Shown here one piece after another: positions 7,006 through 15,899 of a DNA stretch of 42,862 nucleotides (within the stretch, counting starts at the first letter, position 1; every line of letters begins with the position of its first letter). Location: positions 1-42,862 of the forward strand of contig JAFVCB010000077.1 of assembly GCA_017479555.1 (NCBI GenBank), in the 5' to 3' direction. The DNA is from Bacteroidaceae bacterium. GTDB lineage: Bacteria > Bacteroidota > Bacteroidia > Bacteroidales > Bacteroidaceae. The notes beneath the pieces were generated by a model. That model was not told the origin of the DNA, did not search any database, and was given only the letters and a program-made list of their open reading frames with translations. A program made the translations under genes and the position numbers.

Positions 7006-8298
7006 TTACTCAGCTTTCTTGCTTACGCGACTACCTACGAGCGCATAGAAGAGGATGTAGGCGGCGCAGAATACAACAACCCAGTAGCTATTGATGTAGC
7101 CCACTGCATCTGCAACGGAGGCTTGAATAAACATCATCACTGCACAACCGAATACCATCGTCATGAAGATACCAGAAGCAATAGCAGTGTACTTACCAAG
7201 ACCCTCTACAGCCATATTGAAGATAGCACCCCACATCACACTGGTGCAGAGACCAACGAGCAAGAAGGAGAAAATGCCAAGAGGAATATCGGACCATACT
7301 ACTTCAAGCTTACCCCAGTCTACACCTGGGAAAGAAACGAGTACATCGTCGGGAGCAAACATACCGAAGAGTACAAGGCAGAGGGTTGCAATGCTTACGG
7401 TCGTTACCATCGTGCGACTGCTAACCTTGTCACCGATAGCAGCACCTGCGAAACGGCCAACAAGCATCATGAACCAATAAACGGCAACAATCATACCAAC
7501 AGTAGCAGCAGGAATCTGTAAGCGAGCGTAGGTCTCAGGAGCGTTGAGATATTGCTGTACGAAGTTAGGCACACCTACCTCAATACCCATATAAAGGAAG
7601 ATAGCCAATGCACCGAGAGCAAAGTGACGGTAGCTCATAGCGCCCTTGATGAGTTCCATCTTGACGGGGGCTTGTTCGGGTTCTTCAATCTTTGTGAAGA
7701 GAATGACAACAAAAGCCACAGCGAAGATAAAGAGAGCTATCATCAGTGCGGGCGTAGCATCGGCAATTTTAGCCTTTGTAGCATCGGCGATGAGTGCACC
7801 CATAAGGATGTAGCAGCAAACAGCAGCGGTAGAATTGAAGACACCACCAATCTGAATGAGCTGGTTGCCCTTATTGCCACCACCGCCAAGGAGGTTAAGC
7901 ATAGGATTCACCACGCAGTTGAGGATACACATGGTCAGACCGCTGATGAAAGCACCGAGGAGGTACACACCAAAGACAACACCGATGTTAGAGCCATCGC
8001 CATTGTCGAGCAAGCCACTGCACCACTGGATGAGGATACCCACGATACCTACAACAAGACCGATGAGGGCAGTTTTCTTGTAACCGAACTTGGCGATGAG
8101 CATACCTGCAGGAATACCCATCACGAGGTAGGCCACGAAGTTACCGTAGTTACCTATCTGGGCGAGCACATTGCTGATTTCACCTTGGTTCTTGATGATG
8201 GTTGCCATGGGCGTACAGAGGTTCGTCACAAAGGCAATCATGGCGAAGAGCGCTATCATTACAATGATGGCTCCCCATTGTTTTGCTTGTTTAGCCAT
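7006..8298 (-). CDS. MFS galactose/glucose transporter (FucP/GluP-like)
   Basis: A 430-aa integral membrane protein with about 12 hydrophobic segments, FucP/GluP type sugar:proton symporter. Features include the N-terminal IAFVTNLCTPMATIIK, the segment YLVMGIPAGMLIAKFGYKKT (the MFS loop 2-3 motif), and WGAIFNMAVEGLGKYTAIASG in the C-terminal half. Its place directly before galK makes galactose the likely substrate. The precise sugar is inferred from context. Confidence 0.85.
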   Translation of the reverse strand: MAKQAKQWGAIIVMIALFAMIAFVTNLCTPMATIIKNQGEISNVLAQIGNYGNFVAYLVMGIPAGMLIAKFGYKKTALIGLVVGIVGILIQWCSGLLDNGDGSNIGVVFGVYLLGAFISGLTMCILNCVVNPMLNLLGGGGNKGNQLIQIGGVFNSTAAVCCYILMGALIADATKAKIADATPALMIALFIFAVAFVVILFTKIEEPEQAPVKMELIKGAMSYRHFALGALAIFLYMGIEVGVPNFVQQYLNAPETYARLQIPAATVGMIVAVYWFMMLVGRFAGAAIGDKVSSRTMVTTVSIATLCLVLFGMFAPDDVLVSFPGVDWGKLEVVWSDIPLGIFSFLLVGLCTSVMWGAIFNMAVEGLGKYTAIASGIFMTMVFGCAVMMFIQASVADAVGYINSYWVVVFCAAYILFYALVGSRVSKKAE

Positions 8299-8479
8299 TA
8301 GATATTAGATTTATAAAAGTTATTAGATTGATTCGTGGCTTGTCGTCTGTGCGTCCAACTCGCTCCATTGGGATAGAGAACAAAGAGAAAGCGATCATGC
8401 AAAGACTGCAAAGGCGGTTGAGCGATAGGCTTCCTACTTTTCCTTTTGTTCCTACTGCTTTTGCGCACAAACGATGCCG

Positions 8480-8487
8480 CAAAGATA
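8480..8487 (-). promoter_or_regulatory. -7 promoter box of the galactose operon
   Basis: TATCTTTG on the - strand, 181 bases upstream of the transporter start, which implies a leader of about 175 nt. No clear -33 box was seen. Confidence 0.5.
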
Positions 8488-8542
8488 ATAAACGAAATTT
8501 GTTCGTTTGCACTTCAAACAGCCTTTTTTGCTATCTTGACTA

Positions 8543-8588
8543 TAAAAAAAAGAGAACGAAGCATGTCTGTTGTGACAGCTTCGTTCTC
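8543..8588 (-). terminator. terminator of the ribosomal protein/EF-Ts operon
   Basis: GAGAACGAAGC (8552-8562) pairs with GCTTCGTTCTC (8578-8588), with an inner TGTC/GACA pair. On the - strand the hairpin is followed by a run of eight T (8551-8544). It lies about 110 bases past tsf. Confidence 0.85.
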
Positions 8589-8695
8589 GGATATTTGTTA
8601 ATAAGTATAGAATCAACCTTTTTCGTTAAGCCTGAAGAGCAGAGCTAAACTTGTTTCAGCTATGCCTTGGCGAGAAAAAGTCTGAGAAACGAACC

Positions 8696-9520
8696 TTACT
8701 CGGCGCGGAGCGTGAAGCGCTTGAAAGCGGTTACGGTGCACTCCTTGTCGGCCTGCTGGAGGTATTTGCCTACGGAGAAGCTACCATCCATGATGTAAGC
8801 CTGACGAAGCAAGCACTGCTCAGCGTAGAACTTGTTCATACGACCTTGGGCAATCTGCTCTACGAGCTTTTCGGGTTTGCCCTCTTCGCGGGTCTTCTCT
8901 ACAGCAATCTTGAACTCTTGCTCGCGAATAGCCTCGGGTACGTCGTCCTTGTCGATGCTGACAGGATTCATAGCAGCTACCTGCATAGCTACGTTGTGAC
9001 CGAACTCTTCGGCAACGACTTTGTTGAGTGCTACAAGCGTGCAGAGTTGGTTTTTGTTCTGGTGGTTGTAGGCTGAGATGTTCTCGCCCTCTACTGTGAG
9101 GTAACCGTCGAGCTCCATCTTCTCACCTGTAACACCGCTGCGAGCAGTTACCAAGGCGGGAACGGCTTGGCCGTCGATGGTCAAAGCATTGACTTCATCG
9201 AGCGTCTTGCAACGTGCTGCTACTGCAGCATCAAGGATTTGCTGAGTGAGCGCGATGAAATCAGCATTCTGTGCGACGAAGTCGGTTTCGCACTTCAAGG
9301 CAATGATAGCACCAAAGTTGCCATCAACCTTCACGAGTACACAACCCTCGCTGGCCTCGCGGTCGCTACGCTTTGCGGCAATAGCCAAACCGCGCTCGCG
9401 AATGAGTTCGCCTGCCTTCTCCATGTCGCCATCGGCATCTGCCAAGGCTTTCTTACAGTCTGCAAGACCTGCATTGGTCAAGGCACGGAGTTTCTTGATA
9501 TCTTCTATGGAAATAGCCAT
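8696..9520 (-). CDS. tsf: elongation factor Ts
   Basis: A 274-aa cytoplasmic nucleotide-exchange factor for EF-Tu. The N-terminal UBA-like module reads LRALTNAGLADCKKALADAD. The family signature in the core is LKCETDFVAQNADF near residue 75. The C-terminus contains the second subdomain and ends FKRFTLRAE. It is the last gene of the rplM-rpsI-rpsB-tsf operon, 79 bases after rpsB with a terminator-like hairpin between them. Confidence 0.96.
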   Translation of the reverse strand: MAISIEDIKKLRALTNAGLADCKKALADADGDMEKAGELIRERGLAIAAKRSDREASEGCVLVKVDGNFGAIIALKCETDFVAQNADFIALTQQILDAAVAARCKTLDEVNALTIDGQAVPALVTARSGVTGEKMELDGYLTVEGENISAYNHQNKNQLCTLVALNKVVAEEFGHNVAMQVAAMNPVSIDKDDVPEAIREQEFKIAVEKTREEGKPEKLVEQIAQGRMNKFYAEQCLLRQAYIMDGSFSVGKYLQQADKECTVTAFKRFTLRAE

Positions 9521-9543
9521 AATTCTTTTTGGAGTATAAAAGT

Positions 9544-9586
9544 GGATAGTGAAAAAAGGGAGAGATACGCTTTTTCAGCGTATCTC
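9544..9586 (-). terminator. terminator-like hairpin between rpsB and tsf
   Basis: GAGATACGCT (9562-9571) pairs with AGCGTATCTC (9577-9586) around a 5-base loop. On the - strand it is followed by CCC and a T6 run. It has the form of an intrinsic terminator inside the operon, so it may reduce tsf expression relative to rpsB. Confidence 0.65.
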
Positions 9587-9599
9587 CTTGGTGTTTAGT

Positions 9600-10502
9600 T
9601 TATTCTGCTGCAGGAGCTTCTGCTGCTTCAGCTGCAGGGGCTTCGGGAGCCTCAGCAACGGGAGTTTCAGCCTTCACTTCTTCTGCTGGAGCTTCGGCCT
9701 TTGGAGCTTCAGCGGCGGGCTTACGGGTGCGTCCGCTGGTGCGACGACGGCCACGACTGCTGCCAGCCTCGGCTTCGTTCTGCTGTGCGGCAGCGGCTTC
9801 GTCAGCCTTCTCGGCTTTGCGCTCTTCTTGTCCCTCCTTGATGGCTGCACAGCAAGCACCGAGGATAGTCTGTACGCTGGTGCTGGCATCGTCGTTGGCA
9901 GGAATCACGAAGTCTACGTTGTCGGGGTTGCTGTTGGTGTCAACGATAGCGAACACGGGTATGCCTAAGCGATTGGCCTCAGCTACGGCGATGTGTTCTT
10001 TCATCACGTCAACAACAAAGAGAGCAGCGGGCAGACGATTGAGGTCAGCGATGCTACCAAGGTTCTTCTCGAGCTTAGCGCGCTGGCGGCTAATCTGAAG
10101 CAACTCACGCTTAGAGAGATTGCTGAATGTACCGTCGGCTGTCATCTTGTCGATGGTAGCCATCTTCTTCACAGCCTTACGGATGGTGGGGAAGTTGGTG
10201 AGCATACCGCCTGGCCAACGTTCAGTAACGTAAGGCATACCTACACTCTTCGCAGCCTCAGCCACGATATCCTTGGCTTGCTTCTTGGTGGCTACAAAGA
10301 GGACACGCTTACCACTGCGTGCGATGCCCTTGAGTGCGTCGGCTGCGATATCAATCTTAGCAACCGTCTTGTGAAGGTCGATGATATGAATACCATTGCG
10401 CTCCATAAATATATAAGGAGCCATGGCGGGATTCCATTTGCGCTTGAGGTGACCAAAGTGACAGCCAGCCTCTAAGAGTTGGTCAAAAGTTGTTCTTGAC
10501 AT
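9600..10502 (-). CDS. rpsB: 30S ribosomal protein S2 with an Ala/Pro/Glu-rich tail
   Basis: A 300-aa protein. The first ~225 residues are standard S2 (LLEAGCHFGHLKRKWNPAMAPYI near the N-terminus, RLPAALFVVDVMKEHIAVAEANRLGIPVFAIVDTNSNPDNVDF later). The last ~75 residues are a low-complexity extension made of Ala, Pro and Glu with a basic patch (GRRRTSGRTRKP), ending in repeats of EAPAAE. Such tails occur on Bacteroidota S2, but this one is long. Its role is unknown. Confidence 0.96.
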   Translation of the reverse strand: MSRTTFDQLLEAGCHFGHLKRKWNPAMAPYIFMERNGIHIIDLHKTVAKIDIAADALKGIARSGKRVLFVATKKQAKDIVAEAAKSVGMPYVTERWPGGMLTNFPTIRKAVKKMATIDKMTADGTFSNLSKRELLQISRQRAKLEKNLGSIADLNRLPAALFVVDVMKEHIAVAEANRLGIPVFAIVDTNSNPDNVDFVIPANDDASTSVQTILGACCAAIKEGQEERKAEKADEAAAAQQNEAEAGSSRGRRRTSGRTRKPAAEAPKAEAPAEEVKAETPVAEAPEAPAAEAAEAPAAE

Positions 10503-10687
10503 AGGTTATACTTGAATAAAAATGTTTACGTTCCTTGTTGTTGAATCTCGTGCGCGCATTTATATATATGGTATATCTCGCGCGGGACTTTGTTTCAACC
10601 AGCCACTGGGTAGTTGTGTCGGCAGACGCAAATCTCAGCGGTTTGGATGCTAAACAGCAGCAATGCGTGATGCTTGCAGGTACAAGA

Positions 10688-11074
10688 TTAACGCTTGCTG
10701 AACTGGAAGCGACGACGTGCCTTGGGCTGTCCTGGCTTTTTGCGTTCTACTACGCGGCTGTCGCGTGTAACGAAACCTTCGGCGCGAAGTGCTTTCTTGT
10801 CGTCGGCATTGATCTTGACCAAAGCACGTGCGATGGCAAGACGCAGAGCCTGCGACTGTCCTGTGAAACCTCCACCTTTGAGGTTTACCTTGATATCATA
10901 CTTTTCTACGCAGTCGAGCAATGCAAGAGGTTGCTTCACCACGAACTGCAGGATGGGAGAAGGAAAGTAGTTGGTCAAGTCGCGCTTGTTGATGGTGATT
11001 TTGCCTGTACCTTCTTTCACGAAGATACGAGCGATGGCTGCTTTGCGGCGGCCTATGGCGTTGATTTGTTCCAT
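10688..11074 (-). CDS. rpsI: 30S ribosomal protein S9
   Basis: A 128-aa protein, full length. It begins MEQINAIGRRKAAIARIFVK, has the GGGFTGQSQALRLAIARAL core, and ends in the basic KARRRFQFSKR tail that reaches the P-site tRNA. It starts 14 bases after rplM, in the usual L13-S9 pair. Confidence 0.97.
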   Translation of the reverse strand: MEQINAIGRRKAAIARIFVKEGTGKITINKRDLTNYFPSPILQFVVKQPLALLDCVEKYDIKVNLKGGGFTGQSQALRLAIARALVKINADDKKALRAEGFVTRDSRVVERKKPGQPKARRRFQFSKR

Positions 11075-11088
11075 GATATGCGCTTAGA

Positions 11089-11550
11089 TTATTTGAGGAG
11101 GTTGATATCAATGACTTTAGGACTCTGTGCTTCGTGCTTGTGGGTTTCTCCCTCATAGATATAAAGGTTTCTGAGGAGTTTTGCACCCAGACGATTCTTG
11201 GGAAGCATACCCTTTACTACACGACGGAGCAAACGCTCAGCACCATCTTTCTTGGCAAGAATGGTGGCGGGAGTGTTCTCGCGCTGACCACCGGGATAGC
11301 CTGTGTAGCTGTAATAGATACGATCGGTCATCTTCTTACCAGTGAGAACAATCTTCTCAGCATTGATAATAATCACGTTGTCTCCACAATCTACGTGGGG
11401 AGTGTAGTTGGGTTTGTACTTACCACGAAGCAACTTGGCTACGCGTGTGCCGAGACGTCCCAAAACTTGATCGGCTGCGTCAACAACGACCCATTCCTTC
11501 TGAATGGTAGTCTTGTTGGCGGAAACGGTTTTGTAACTAAGTGTATCCAC
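11089..11550 (-). CDS. rplM: 50S ribosomal protein L13
   Basis: A 153-aa protein, full length. Signatures are WVVVDAADQVLGRLGTRVAKLLRGK at the start and the MLPKNRLGAKLLRNLYIYEG segment in the C-terminal third. It is the first gene of the operon, preceded by a long structured leader. Confidence 0.97.
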   Translation of the reverse strand: MDTLSYKTVSANKTTIQKEWVVVDAADQVLGRLGTRVAKLLRGKYKPNYTPHVDCGDNVIIINAEKIVLTGKKMTDRIYYSYTGYPGGQRENTPATILAKKDGAERLLRRVVKGMLPKNRLGAKLLRNLYIYEGETHKHEAQSPKVIDINLLK

Positions 11551-11824
11551 TTTTGTTTGCTTAATAAAAAAAATTGATTACGATTCTTCTGAACATATTC
11601 AGGCAAAGTGCCATACAGCAAAGGCAACCGTTTTAGCAACGGACTACACAAACGCACGATGTACACCTACCTTCCTATGTCTTCTCTACTACGATTCACG
11701 AACCACTCATCTGGCCAAAGAATAAGCTATTCACACGTAGTTTGACAGGCTACGTTTGCACGTTATATGCCTGCCTTGATAATAATCGGCGTGCAAAAGT
11801 ACAAATTTTGCGTTTGCTGCCAAA
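11551..11824 (-). promoter_or_regulatory. promoter and long structured leader of the rplM operon
   Basis: A perfect Bacteroidota promoter: -33 TTTG (11824-11821), 19 bp, -7 TACTTTTG (11801-11794). The resulting 5' UTR is about 235 nt. It holds several hairpins: ACGTAG/CTACGT (11735-11740 with 11750-11755), CCGTT/AACGG (11628-11632 with 11638-11642) and CTGAA/TTCAG (11589-11593 with 11598-11602). A leader of this kind could be an autoregulatory binding site for L13 or S9 (inference). Confidence 0.65.
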
Positions 11825-11969
11825 CTATTGCGCAAGTTTTTGGTCGAAAAACACCGTTTTTCTGCCTAAGACAGGCCTAAGTAGGCTGTAAAGGGCTCGA
11901 AAAACCATCTTTTTTGCGTTTAAAGGGTGTTTTTTGTTGTAATTTTGCGTCCCGAATGCTCAAGTTGAT

Positions 11970-12611
11970 ATGAAAACAAAAGTTCCTGCAATCGTGATTC
12001 CCGAGGGGTTGACCGACGTGGTGCTACACGCTTGTTGCGCACCATGTTCTTCGGCCATTGTGGAATGGTTGTTGGAACACAACGTTCGTCCTCACATCTT
12101 CTATTATAATCCCAACATTTTCCCCCGAGAGGAATACGAAATTCGCAAGACGGAAAGCAAACGTCACGCGACAGCATTGGGCATCGACTGGGTGGATGGC
12201 GACTACAATCATCAGCTATGGCTCAAGGGGATTTGTGGTTTGGAGAACGAGCCAGAAAGGGGCAAACGCTGCGAATACTGTTTCGCGCAACGGCTCATCG
12301 CAACGGCTCAAGAGGCCAAGCGTCAAGGAATCGAGTGGTTTGCCACGACGTTGGCTTCATCGAGATGGAAGAGTTTGGAGCAGATAGAACGAGCTGGCTT
12401 GACAGCCCAGCGCATCGTTAGCGGCACGCATTTTTGGGCGCAAAACTGGCGAAAAGGTGGTTTGCAAGACCGTCGAAATGCATTGTTGAAAGCATACAAT
12501 TTCTACAACCAACAGTATTGTGGCTGCGAATTCAGCATGCCTGCCCATTTGAGGGAGATGTCGCTCGCACCATCTTGCACATCGTTCGTTGAAGAAAAAG
12601 AACCTTCATAG
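11970..12611 (+). CDS. queH: epoxyqueuosine reductase QueH
   Basis: A 213-aa DUF208/QueH protein that reduces epoxyqueuosine to queuosine in tRNA, the last step of the pathway, in organisms that may lack QueG. Cysteine motifs visible: HACCAPC (residues 20-26), the ERGKRCEYCF pair near residue 98, and YCGCEFS near the C-terminus; these bind an Fe-S cluster and a second metal. A -7 box TAATTTTG (11940-11947) lies 22 bases upstream of the ATG, and the promoter is divergent from that of rplM. Confidence 0.92.
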   Translation: MKTKVPAIVIPEGLTDVVLHACCAPCSSAIVEWLLEHNVRPHIFYYNPNIFPREEYEIRKTESKRHATALGIDWVDGDYNHQLWLKGICGLENEPERGKRCEYCFAQRLIATAQEAKRQGIEWFATTLASSRWKSLEQIERAGLTAQRIVSGTHFWAQNWRKGGLQDRRNALLKAYNFYNQQYCGCEFSMPAHLREMSLAPSCTSFVEEKEPS

Positions 12612-12727
12612 CGCACTCCCTTCTCCTACCCTACATCACTCATACGCACACACAAGAGTTTGGTAGAACTTGTTTGCAGCCCATATCGGAGCTCGCACGA
12701 AAGACTCCATATATAATATATATAGAT

Positions 12728-13912
12728 ATGGGACAAAAAACTGGTATCTTCCTACCGATTGTTTTGGGATTGCTGACGGCCTTTGGCCCTTTTGTGACAG
12801 ATTTCTATCTGCCTTTGATACCCGAGATGCAATCGTCATTTCACACATCGCCCTCAGCGGTAACCATGAGTCTAACTGCGAGCATGATTGGGCTGGCCTT
12901 AGGACAACTCTTCATCGGCCCACTGAGCGATAAATATGGTCGCAGGCATTTGCTCATCGGTTCTATGCTGCTTTTTGCTGTGTCCAGCGTAGGCTGTATG
13001 TTAGCCCCCTCCATCCTTTTCTTCAACATCATGCGCCTCTTCCAAGGACTGAGCGGAGCGGGAGGTGTCGTTTTGAGCAAGAGCATCTCAACAGACATGT
13101 TTACTGGACGTGACTTAGCCAAATTCATGGGGCTTCTCGGAGCCATCAATGGCATCACCCCCGTATTAGCGCCTATTGTGGGAGGCACGATGACCAAATT
13201 CACATCGTGGCGAGGCGTGTTTGCACTCCTATTAGCCTTGGGCGTCTTCCTCACATTTTGCTGCTTGCGACTCAAAGAAACGTTACCCGTAGAGGCTCGC
13301 ACGAAGAAAAACATACTGACAACTTACAGCAACCTCTTCAAGGTGTTTCGCAACCGTCGCTTTTCGCTCTCGACACTGGCTGTCATGTTTTCGTTCTTTG
13401 CTTTCTTCGCTTTCATCAGCGGTTCACCCTTTATCTTTCAAAATGTATATGGCCTAAATCCCTTTGAATTTAGCCTATGTTTTGGCCTATCCTCTCTGAT
13501 GATTGGTGTAGGTGCAGCCCTTTCCACACGTTTTCATCATCCCAACACCGCCCTCAAATGGGGAGCTATTGACATGCTGATATCTGCCGTATTGATAGCC
13601 CTCTGCTCCATCTATCGTCTACCGCTCGCTGTGCTGATGCCTTGCTACATCTACATGCTCACCAGCTTTGGACTGATGCAGCCCATGGCCACAGCTATAG
13701 CCTTGGATGCAGAGCGCAAAAATGCGGGTGCAGCAAGTGCCATCTTCGGTGCGTCTGGCTTTGTAGCGGGTGCGCTGGCCAGCCCGTTGGTATCGATTGG
13801 CAACATCATGATTGCTACGTCAATCGTCATTCTCATCGGTGCTGTGGGATGCATCTTGCTCACGCTACCTCTCTGCGAAGCGGTGAAACAGGAAGCCCTC
13901 GCTAAGAAGTAG
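12728..13912 (+). CDS. MFS multidrug efflux transporter, Bcr/CflA type
   Basis: A 394-aa protein from the ATG at 12728. The frame opens at 12674, but the first 18 residues are not family-like. It has 12 hydrophobic segments. Family motifs are LPIVLGLLTAFGPFVTDFYLP at the N-terminus (the Bcr/CflA start), the MFS loop motif GPLSDKYGRRHLLIG near residue 72, RLFQGLSGAGG near 105, and GAINGITPVLAPIVGG near 140. Drug efflux is a family assignment; the substrate is unknown. It lies upstream of a TetR gene on the same strand, which may be its regulator. Confidence 0.87.
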   Translation: MGQKTGIFLPIVLGLLTAFGPFVTDFYLPLIPEMQSSFHTSPSAVTMSLTASMIGLALGQLFIGPLSDKYGRRHLLIGSMLLFAVSSVGCMLAPSILFFNIMRLFQGLSGAGGVVLSKSISTDMFTGRDLAKFMGLLGAINGITPVLAPIVGGTMTKFTSWRGVFALLLALGVFLTFCCLRLKETLPVEARTKKNILTTYSNLFKVFRNRRFSLSTLAVMFSFFAFFAFISGSPFIFQNVYGLNPFEFSLCFGLSSLMIGVGAALSTRFHHPNTALKWGAIDMLISAVLIALCSIYRLPLAVLMPCYIYMLTSFGLMQPMATAIALDAERKNAGAASAIFGASGFVAGALASPLVSIGNIMIATSIVILIGAVGCILLTLPLCEAVKQEALAKK

Positions 13913-13915
13913 GAG

Positions 13916-14022
13916 GCTCTCGCCTTGCACACTTTGCTTCGCGAAGATAGGCTGCGGCTCGGCAGAGAAAACTAAAAAACTACGTTTTTGCTTTTCTCTG
14001 CTCTCGCCTTGCACTATCTTTG
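13916..14022 (+). promoter_or_regulatory. tetR promoter with duplicated 15-bp box and dyad
   Basis: GCTCTCGCCTTGCAC occurs at 13916-13930 and again at 14000-14014, 84 bp apart. Both are followed by promoter-like sequence (ACTTTGC; TATCTTTGC). The second abuts the -7 box TATCTTTG (14015-14022). Between them, GCAGAGAAAA (13962-13971) and TTTTCTCTGC (13992-14001) form a dyad with A5/T5 inside that could be the efflux gene's terminator or a repressor site. Confidence 0.55.
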
Positions 14023-14043
14023 CACCGATAAAATGAATGTGCA

Positions 14044-14655
14044 ATGTCTGTAAGCAAAACACGACGCCATCTTGTGGACGTAGCGCGAGACCTATTCGCT
14101 CGTAAAGGCCTCGAATCCACGACCATGAACGACATCGCCGTTGCATCCCAACGCGGACGGCGGACGCTCTACACGTATTTCCGCAGTAAGGAAGAACTCT
14201 ATACTGCTGTAGTAGAAACCGAACTCGACCGCCTTTCTGAAAAGCTCGACGAGGTGGCCGCCATGAACATCTCCCCCGAGCATAAGCTCTTCATGTTGGC
14301 CTATACACACCTGAACAACACCAAGGAAACCGTAGGCCGCAACGGCTCGCTACGAGCTGAGTTTTTCAGAAACATCTGGACAGTAGAGGCCGTACGCCGC
14401 ACATTCGACCGCGAAGAACGCCACATCCTGCGACGCATCATTCAGGAGGGAGTAGATTCTGGACTGTTCCATATCGACAGCGTCGTACTCATGGCCGACA
14501 TTTTCCACTTTGCTCTCAAAGGTCTCGAAGTGCCTTATATATACGACCGCTTGGGCATTGGAGTAAGCGAAGAAGCTGCCAAGCTCTTCGTTATGCGCCT
14601 CATCTGTCGTGCCATGGGCATGGAAGAGCCAGATTTGCACGATGAACTCAAATAG
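14044..14655 (+). CDS. TetR-family transcriptional regulator
   Basis: A 203-aa protein. The N-terminal DNA-binding domain shows the TetR helix-turn-helix: ARDLFARKGLESTTMNDIA, then GRRTLYTYFRSKEELY. The all-helical C-terminal domain would bind an unknown ligand. It sits between a drug-efflux gene and fabG, both on the same strand, so control of either or both is plausible. Residues in the ligand domain do not reveal the inducer. Confidence 0.87.
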   Translation: MSVSKTRRHLVDVARDLFARKGLESTTMNDIAVASQRGRRTLYTYFRSKEELYTAVVETELDRLSEKLDEVAAMNISPEHKLFMLAYTHLNNTKETVGRNGSLRAEFFRNIWTVEAVRRTFDREERHILRRIIQEGVDSGLFHIDSVVLMADIFHFALKGLEVPYIYDRLGIGVSEEAAKLFVMRLICRAMGMEEPDLHDELK

Positions 14656-14757
14656 CGTTTCCCTTTGGATTGACGCTATCCATCAAACGTAGATTCAAAC
14701 ATGTAACACCACGGTGGGAATCCATACTGACCCACCCTATATTCAAAACTCAACACA

Positions 14758-15504
14758 ATGGGACTCTTACAAGGTAAAACCGCCCTGATTACGGGCGCTG
14801 CACGTGGCATAGGCAAGGCTATTGCCCTGAAATTTGCCGCCGAAGGTGCAGACATCGCTTTCACCGATTTGGTTATAGACGAAAATGGCAAGCAGACCGA
14901 AGCCGAAGTTGCTGCTCTCGGTGTGAAATGTATCGGCTATGCCAGCAATGCAGCCGACTTTGCCCAGACCGAAGAAGTGGTCAACAAAGTTAAAGCTGAG
15001 TTTGGCAAGATTGATATTTTGGTCAACAATGCGGGCATCACCAAGGATGGCCTCATGATGCGTATGAGCGAAGCCCAATGGGACGCAGTCATCGCTGTGA
15101 ACCTCAAGTCGGCCTTCAACTTCATTCATGCCATCACCCCCATCATGATGCGCCAACGTGGCGGTAGCATCATCAATATGGCCAGTGTCGTAGGTGTTCA
15201 CGGCAATGCGGGACAGGCCAACTATGCAGCTTCTAAGGCTGGTCTCATCGCTCTGGCCAAGAGCATCGCTCAAGAGATGGGAAGTCGTGGCATTCGCGCC
15301 AACGCCATTGCTCCTGGCTTCATCGAGACAGCCATGACAGCAGCTCTGCCCGAAGACGTGCGTAAGGACTGGATACAGAAGATACCTCTACGCCGTGGCG
15401 GTCAAACCGAAGACATCGCCAACGTAGCCACATTCTTGGCCTCAGACCTCAGTTCGTACGTCAGCGGACAAGTGATACAGGTTGATGGCGGTATGAATAT
15501 GTAG
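14758..15504 (+). CDS. fabG: 3-oxoacyl-[acyl-carrier-protein] reductase
   Basis: A 248-aa classical short-chain dehydrogenase, FabG type, which reduces 3-oxoacyl-ACP with NADPH in fatty-acid elongation. Motifs: TGAARGIGKAIALKF cofactor loop near residue 12, NNAGITKDGLMMRM near 88, the catalytic Ser in INMASVVGVHGN near 140, YAASKAG (Tyr and Lys) near 156, and the C-terminal GQVIQVDGGMNM. The gene is 102 bases after tetR and has its own terminator. Confidence 0.92.
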   Translation: MGLLQGKTALITGAARGIGKAIALKFAAEGADIAFTDLVIDENGKQTEAEVAALGVKCIGYASNAADFAQTEEVVNKVKAEFGKIDILVNNAGITKDGLMMRMSEAQWDAVIAVNLKSAFNFIHAITPIMMRQRGGSIINMASVVGVHGNAGQANYAASKAGLIALAKSIAQEMGSRGIRANAIAPGFIETAMTAALPEDVRKDWIQKIPLRRGGQTEDIANVATFLASDLSSYVSGQVIQVDGGMNM

Positions 15505-15536
15505 TACACGCATTTACACGCAAAACTTATACGACA

Positions 15537-15572
15537 AGGATGTGTCTATGTAAAAGTGGCACATCCTCGTTT
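15537..15572 (+). terminator. terminator after fabG
   Basis: AGGATGTG (15537-15544) pairs with CACATCCT (15560-15567), followed by CG and a T5 run. Confidence 0.75.
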
Positions 15573-15715
15573 TTGTTTTCTTCAAAACCTATAATCCATT
15601 CTCTATGAACCATAACCTATTCAACTAAAATGAATTTTTTTCTGACAAAAGTGACAGAAGTTCAAACAAACCTTGTATCTTAGCACCCTAATATTCAAAT
15701 TTGATACGTATTCAT

Positions 15716-15895
15716 ATGATGAAGACAGGTGACAACGTACTTATTTCACCCGAGTTGACGCACAAGGATGACTGGACTCTTGGGACAGTGATTGACGTAG
15801 AAGACAATTCTTTTGTGGGTACCGTGATTTCTGCCAAAACACCTAACGGAGAGATATTCTTCGAAAAAGAATATATGTTCAAGTCAGCCATCTGA
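15716..15895 (+). CDS. small protein upstream of vapD, possible antitoxin
   Basis: A 59-aa protein from the first of two adjacent ATG codons (15716, 15719). The frame extends to 15701, but the extra residues lack a normal start context. The sequence (MMKTGDNVLISPELTHKDDW, then GTVISAKTPNGEIFFEKEYM) is predicted mostly beta strand, like a small barrel. It was not recognised as a known family. Four bases separate its stop from vapD, so the two are co-transcribed. By position it would be the antitoxin, as VapX is in the Haemophilus pair, but no similarity to VapX was seen. A weak -7 box (TATCTTAG, 15676-15683) precedes it. Confidence 0.65.
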   Translation: MMKTGDNVLISPELTHKDDWTLGTVIDVEDNSFVGTVISAKTPNGEIFFEKEYMFKSAI

Positions 15896-15899
15896 GCTT

